From contig JNEM01013698.1 of assembly GCA_000697335.1 (NCBI GenBank), positions 1 to 13,641 of the forward strand: DNA of 13,641 bases, read 5' to 3'. Positions 9,000 to 13,641 of the stretch are shown piece by piece. Position 1 is the stretch's first letter. Each line of letters opens with the position of its first letter. The notes under the pieces were generated by a model that saw nothing but the letters and a program-made list of their open reading frames with translations, made no database searches and was not told the origin of the DNA. Origin of the DNA: Conidiobolus incongruus B7586. Taxonomy: Eukaryota; Entomophthoromycota; Entomophthoromycetes; Entomophthorales; Conidiobolaceae. Both the position numbers and the translations under genes were made by a program.

Positions 9000-9950
9000 T
9001 TATCTACATATATTACCTATCATTCTTTTCAACTTGGCTTGATACCTCACTAAAAGTGATAAAAATTCATGATTCACTTCAGGCTGAAAACAAATTGTCA
9101 CCAATGGATTCAATGCAATGCCTCCTTCCACAGTCAGAAACACTATCGCATCGATGAAGGGTCTTCGTTTATATCCAGTGACTAATCGCAATATGAGCGT
9201 CACATAAGAAACACTATAACTGAGATTATACACTGCAAAAACTATCAAAAGTTGCAAAATCAATTTAATTCGTTCTTTTTTGATTACTTTTAATAAATTA
9301 TCATCTCCAGTAGCTATCGCTTCGACTTTCAATTGCTTTAATTTTTTGTGAGTGAACCAACCAACTGAGAAGTAACAGAATGTAACTACCAAACTTGGTA
9401 CCAAAATAAGCCAGGGATACAACATTGTTGTGATTTTGGATATATTACTTGGTCTTCCATAAGACTGACAAAACAAATATGAAGATGTTGGTGTCCCATC
9501 CATTTGAATCAATCCATTCAAATAAAACACACTACTCGGGGTTAATCCCAATATGATAATCAAACACCAAAAATTTAGACTTTTTTCAACTTTGTGACAT
9601 ACTATTAAGTATCTTAGGATGGCTAGCACTGCGACAATGATCATTTGAAAGCGATTTACCCACAGTATAACAAATCCAAATAACTGGCAGGGTAATGTAT
9701 CTGGATCTAAGAAATGATAGCCAACTATCAATTTGACAATCCCTAGCATGAATAATTCAATTCCTGTGAAAAGTTCTATAAAGCATACAACACTAATTAA
9801 CCTAATTTCAGTATTGGAAATTTCACATTTAGAGTATATTATGTAAAGGATTAGAATATTGAGACAAATCATGAAAAGACCTGTTAATATGGTGAAAGGA
9901 TTAAATAAATAGTTGATGAAGTTTAAATCATTGATATCAAAAGAATCCAT
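9000..9950 (-). CDS. Class A (rhodopsin-like) G protein-coupled receptor, fungal type
   Basis: A complete single-exon protein of 316 residues, predicted to sit in the plasma membrane and signal through heterotrimeric G proteins; ligand unknown. Seven hydrophobic segments: about 17-40, 48-77, 88-110, 125-147, 176-200, 229-254 and 264-288. Class A landmarks: N31 (GxxxxxxN, TM1); E59 at the usual TM2 Asp position; C88 at the top of TM3, with R113 exactly 25 residues later in ILRYLIVCHK, the DRY-motif site; W128 in TM4; C161 in loop 2, the likely disulfide partner of C88; P185 in TM5; N281-P282 in TM7. Departures: LRY for DRY, NPLVT for NPxxY, no CWxP in TM6. N169-I-S is a possible glycosylation site in loop 2. 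The start has A at -3 and G at +4, and the N-terminus is short with no signal peptide. Base use is much richer in G, C and CpG than the flanks, a sign of selection. It resembles, from memory, the expanded receptor family of Conidiobolus. It has no neighbouring gene to hint at a pathway. Confidence 0.85.
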   Translation of the reverse strand: MDSFDINDLNFINYLFNPFTILTGLFMICLNILILYIIYSKCEISNTEIRLISVVCFIELFTGIELFMLGIVKLIVGYHFLDPDTLPCQLFGFVILWVNRFQMIIVAVLAILRYLIVCHKVEKSLNFWCLIIILGLTPSSVFYLNGLIQMDGTPTSSYLFCQSYGRPSNISKITTMLYPWLILVPSLVVTFCYFSVGWFTHKKLKQLKVEAIATGDDNLLKVIKKERIKLILQLLIVFAVYNLSYSVSYVTLILRLVTGYKRRPFIDAIVFLTVEGGIALNPLVTICFQPEVNHEFLSLLVRYQAKLKRMIGNICR

Positions 9951-10015
9951 ATTATAGAATTATTAAAATTACAATTTCATATTTATTATTAATAATTTAA
10001 AAAAATTAAGTTGAT

Positions 10016-10021
<6 letters not shown>

Positions 10022-10049
<28 letters not shown>
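10022..10049. repeat. (AT)14 microsatellite
   Basis: Uninterrupted AT dinucleotides, 73-100 bases upstream of the receptor start codon on its 5' side, so probably in the promoter or 5' UTR. Length changes here could affect expression, but nothing in the sequence shows that. Confidence 0.9.
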
Positions 10050-10052
<3 letters not shown>

Positions 10053-10364
10053 AAATTCTAAAATTGAATATATTTCAAATTGTAATATTTTGTTACAAAT
10101 TAAGAAAATTGTCATTAATATAAGACTTGATTATAATAAAATTTAAAGTTATGAAGAATTTAGATTTATATATATAATTACTATTTATATAATATTTATA
10201 AAAAGGATCGATATCAAAATTGAAATACTTTTCATCTATAATCTGTTCAAATTAAGTACTTATGCATTTCAGATATTTAACTATTTTTTTCGAATAAACA
10301 GCAATTAACCTAGTCTTTCCAAGTGCTCACACTGCGACAGTTGATTTAATCTACAATTATGCTG

Positions 10365-10369
10365 ATTGG
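10365..10369 (-). promoter_or_regulatory. Possible CCAAT box upstream of the receptor gene
   Basis: GCCAATCAG on the minus strand, within a small GC-richer patch upstream of the receptor. CCAAT elements bind the Hap/NF-Y complex in fungi. The distance is long and the motif short, so this is weak. Confidence 0.2.
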
Positions 10370-10861
10370 CTTTGTTTATTATTCAAAAAAATAATTAGTT
10401 TGATATCTGTTTAAGAATGCTAAATTAGTAATTATATTAAAAAACATATATTATTTGAAAATTCGGCACTTTAATAATTGAATTAATTTGGCTAGAGTTT
10501 TGATTTCAGTTTTAAACTTTGAATATTAACAATTAAAGGTTCAAATATAGCATAATTATATAACCAATTAAATTTATTCCATTTTATTATTTTTTTGATA
10601 AAAACATCAGAGATGTTATTTATTTTATATTTTTAATTTTGATATTGATAGTGATAATAATGATTAATGTATTTGATTATATTTAATGAATTCTGAGAAG
10701 AAAATTCATATATATTCGTTCAAATTAAAATAATTTTGCTAATGATAAAAATTGACCAATCAAACCAAGTAAAATACTTTGGGAATTTTTTAATTTTTGA
10801 TAGATTATATTTTCAAAATTTTTTCAATATCGAAAAACATATTAATTTGTAATTATTATCA

Positions 10862-11193
10862 TGTCTTGGGAAAGCCGTGTCTAGATTAGTTTAAATAAAT
10901 CAGAGAGATCTGGGGAATTCCAGGTAAGTGTTAAAGAGATAAGGGGTTTATTGATTTATGTCAAATATGTGGGAGGACCCATATCGAACTCGTCTTGTTG
11001 AACGTAACTTTAATTCCGGGTTTTATATAGAGTAAGTTGGTTAAGGTGATTCGTGAGACTCTCCAGTGACTTGTATCATCGGCCAATTAAAAGATAAAGC
11101 GGAAATATCTGAAATGAGAGGGAGAAATGACTTTAGTATTAGGTTGATGTAAAAATGCTTAACTAGAAGAGAGTCACTTCACTCGTGTCATCA
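10862..11193 (-). repeat. GC-richer island with solo-LTR layout (candidate, minus strand)
   Basis: A 332-base island of about 35-38% GC with about nine CpGs stands out from flanks near 20% GC. Read on the minus strand it begins TGATGACACGAG (at 11193) and ends CCCAAGACA (at 10862), so it has the TG...CA ends of an LTR. Inside, a TATA box (CTATATAAAA, 11021-11030) is followed about 70 bases later by AATAAA (10947-10952), the promoter-then-poly(A) order of an LTR. No clear 5-bp target duplication was seen; a shared ATCA at 10858-10861 and 11190-11193 is too short to count. No protein-coding frame is visible on either strand. A structured non-coding RNA or a conserved regulatory block are alternatives; a short hairpin (TGGG-AGGA-CCCA) lies at about 10970-10981. 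Confidence 0.4.
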
Positions 11194-12485
11194 AATTATA
11201 AAAATTTTAGGAATTTAAAATCAAATTTAGGTAAAGCATACCAAAAATGGTGTAAATGAAGCTTTAAAACTTAGTATAGATTAATATCCTGTTGTATTTT
11301 ATTGAGTATTATCAATTCATATAGGTATTAATACTCTTTTAATTAAAATTTTATAATCTTTTCACGAAAATGCCTTGGCAATAAAAAAGTCAGTGTCCTA
11401 ACCTTAAAATGATAACAAATTTAAATATATTAATAAAACGTTAAAATAATATCCCAATATTTCTAATATAATAAACACTACTTTTGTTACAATTAATTTA
11501 TAATAATAATATATTTGTATAACTAGATTTGAAATTTGGAAATTGCTAATTTGAAATGAATTGAATCTTTTCAACTTCTTAACATTTTCACATTAGAATA
11601 GTATAAATTTTATATACTAATATTTAATTTAATATTTGAAAAAATAAATCACTATTGAATCAAGTGGAGTTTTTAAGCTTTAATACTCGATATGAACTAA
11701 ACACTTCCAAAGCTATATCTTTGTAGAAATCATATTCAAATTCTTACCAACAAGTAACTAATCAAATTTTTTAACTCTAAAGTTTATAATTAATGAAATT
11801 GATTCAAATCAGGGTCTGGAAATTAAAGTATGAGAATTTATAATTTGTGTTTGATTTACTATTAAATTCATTGAATTGGTAGTGGATAATTAATATATTA
11901 TTCTAATATAAAAGATTTTAATTTAAATTGGTTAAGAATTAAAAATTAATATTGTTTGGGTAAATGATATTAAGAGTAAAAAACCTGTTATAATATAAGA
12001 TCAATTAGGGCATTAGAGACATAACTTGATAAGTGATTCGATTTCAAAATCTTTGATATTTTTAATAGTGATATTTTTCATAAATTTCACTATGTTAATT
12101 AAATTGATTATAAACTATTTGAATTTTGAAATAACTATATGTATTCAAAAAATCTGATTAATTAATTTGTTAAAAAATTTTAAACACTAATAGACTAAAT
12201 AATTCATAATACTCTTCGCCTATTTAAACTATCAATTTAGCTTTGAAGAATATGATAAGATGGCATAATATCAGATCTAGTCTAATGTTAGCTAAAATAC
12301 ACCAGATTAAACAGATATTGAAGTAGGGAATGAAAAAGTGAAAAATTAGCATGAAACCTAAATATGATTATATTATAGTATTTTCTTTGTCATTTAATTT
12401 TTATATTATTAATTCATAATTAAAAAATACACACAATTTTCCAGATATTTATAACATCTTTATTTAGTTTAATATATCATCGATG

Positions 12486-12490
<5 letters not shown>

Positions 12491-12528
<38 letters not shown>
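12491..12528. repeat. (AT)19 microsatellite
   Basis: Thirty-eight bases of perfect AT dinucleotides. Such tracts can extrude cruciforms and mutate in length quickly; no gene nearby. Confidence 0.9.
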
Positions 12529-12531
<3 letters not shown>

Positions 12532-12545
12532 ATAACTACAAAACC

Positions 12546-12577
12546 TCAAAAGTTTGTAAATATTGCGAAACTTTTGA
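12546..12577. repeat. Perfect 10-bp inverted repeat (hairpin)
   Basis: TCAAAAGTTT at 12546-12555 is matched by AAACTTTTGA at 12568-12577, with a 12-base loop. It lies 18 bases after the (AT)19 tract. No T-run or gene end makes it a clear terminator; it may be chance or the end of a small element. Confidence 0.5.
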
Positions 12578-13387
12578 CAAATTACTCAAGAGAATGATAG
12601 GCATTGATAATGTATATAGTAATACTTTGAGATTGATTAGATATCTTTAAGATATATAGATTTTTTATATTATAAATTTACAAAATATGATTCTTAAATT
12701 TTTTACAAACTGGTATAGGAAATCATTTGATTTCTTATATTTATTAATATTAAAAACTATTAATAAGGTTAAGGTTGACATTTGGAAAAATATTTTTCAG
12801 ATGTATGGTCTTGAAAATAAACTGTTTATAATTTTAGCCTTTATATCTGAGTATTCTTATTTAATGTCATAAATCCAATATAATTTAATTCTGACTTGAT
12901 TTAATTAAGGTTTAAATTAAACACCTGTTTAAGTCAGTTATTTTTAAATAAAATTCTTAATAAATTACATATAATTGATATTCGATTTGATATCAGATTT
13001 TAAATAGAATTCACATTATTCATTTATTAAAATATAAAACATATTTGAATTGAAAAAGGAAATAAAAAAATATTTTTTAATTTAAAGTATGATAATTATA
13101 ATTTTAAATATATTTTGTTTATATATTTATACTAACAATATACATTGTACAACAAATTTTGATTATCAATATATTTTTAATTTGTTTGATAAAATAAAAG
13201 CTTGAAAAATTCGATTAAACCATATTTTATTTGTTAAAGTTAGTTAATAATTAATAATTATTGGGAAAAATTAATTAGAAGATAAGATGTTAATTTATTG
13301 ATAAGATTTCAATTAATCATCATAATTTCCATTTAAAAAGAGAGTTATATAGTTTTTGCCTGATTGTTTTTAAATATTTGGATGTTC

Positions 13388-13402
13388 AATAATAATAATA
13401 AT
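13388..13402. repeat. Short AAT trinucleotide run
   Basis: About five AAT units. An ATT run about 55-65 bases later could pair with it. Common in AT-rich DNA. Confidence 0.6.
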
Positions 13403-13641
13403 CTTAATACTTTAGTATAAAATTTTTAAAAATAAATATTATAATTATTAACATTATTATTATTCTTTAAAGTAAAATATATTATAAGTAAATAATATTA
13501 TAAAAATTATTATTAAATATAAAAACTTATAGGTTTTATGAAGTATATTGAATAAATAATAATAATTTAACCTGATATATAATATATTCAAAAAATATTA
13601 TTATTGAAAATTATATTTATTAATATTAAATTTATAATAAA

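Larger units (their letters stand above)
9951..10861. other. AT-rich upstream region of the receptor gene
   Basis: About 0.9 kb without a supportable gene. It should hold the receptor's promoter (minus strand). Visible items are an (AT)14 tract at 10022-10049 and a slightly GC-richer patch at about 10300-10375 that includes a CCAAT pentamer on the minus strand (10365-10369), about 415 bases before the start codon. CpGs are present, so it does not share the mutation pattern of the left block. Confidence 0.5.
11194..13641. other. AT-rich DNA with no supportable gene
   Basis: About 2.4 kb, scanned in both directions. Reading frames are short and low in complexity; the longest (12687-12872, +) shows no family resemblance. 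Scattered CpGs and TpGs show that it did not share the RIP-like history of the left block: in 13081-13320 a hand count gives TpA/ApT about 1.0 and (CpA+TpG)/(ApC+GpT) about 1.1. Noted within it are an (AT)19 tract, a 10-bp hairpin and an AAT run near 13388. Confidence 0.6.

Noticed and set aside
10919-10928. Perfect splice-donor match CAG|GTAAGT
   Set aside because: No open reading frame leads into it; the ATG at 10861 reaches a stop after seven codons, so no exon can be supported.
10970-10995. tRNA-like TTCGA loop (minus strand) or a primer-binding-site-like TGG start in the island
   Set aside because: The flanking bases do not form a T-arm stem, and no acceptor or anticodon arms fit.
12687-12872. 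A 61-codon open frame on the + strand
   Set aside because: No recognisable motif; rich in Leu, Ile, Lys, Phe and Tyr as expected from AT-rich DNA; no composition change around it.

Overview
The window is very AT-rich nuclear DNA, most likely from a filamentous fungus. The only intact protein gene I can support is a class A (rhodopsin-like) seven-transmembrane receptor. Its style (short N-terminus, LRY in place of DRY, NPxxT in place of NPxxY) matches, from memory, the large receptor family of Entomophthoromycotina such as Conidiobolus. That host assignment is an inference from one protein plus base composition.

Bases 1-7850 are a transposon graveyard. A Tc1-type DNA transposon (about 90-1291) has matching inverted ends, TA flanks and a single continuous but stop-riddled transposase frame. 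It is followed by a decayed Ty3/Gypsy chromovirus (about 1300-6740, + strand) with recognisable Gag, protease, reverse transcriptase, RNase H, integrase and chromodomain remnants, a polypurine tract and the start of a 3' LTR with an ~82-bp tandem repeat. A mariner (DD34D) transposase relic lies at about 6840-7810. I found no CpG dinucleotide in the first 8410 bases, and hand counts in two elements give TpA excess with CpA/TpG depletion. This is the pattern left by repeat-induced point mutation (RIP) or a process like it.

Bases 7850-8999 are unassigned and run into the 3' flank of the receptor gene, with a possible poly(A) signal. The receptor gene occupies 9000-9950 on the minus strand. Upstream of it (9951-10861) is AT-rich DNA with an (AT)14 tract. 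A GC-richer island with many CpGs (10862-11193) has the layout of a solo LTR on the minus strand. The rest (11194-13641) is AT-rich DNA with an (AT)19 tract and one clean hairpin, and no gene that I can defend.

The layout suggests a silenced, heavily mutated repeat block that stops roughly 0.6-1.1 kb from a healthy single-exon receptor gene. The receptor and the island keep normal CpGs, so the mutation process appears confined to the repeats.
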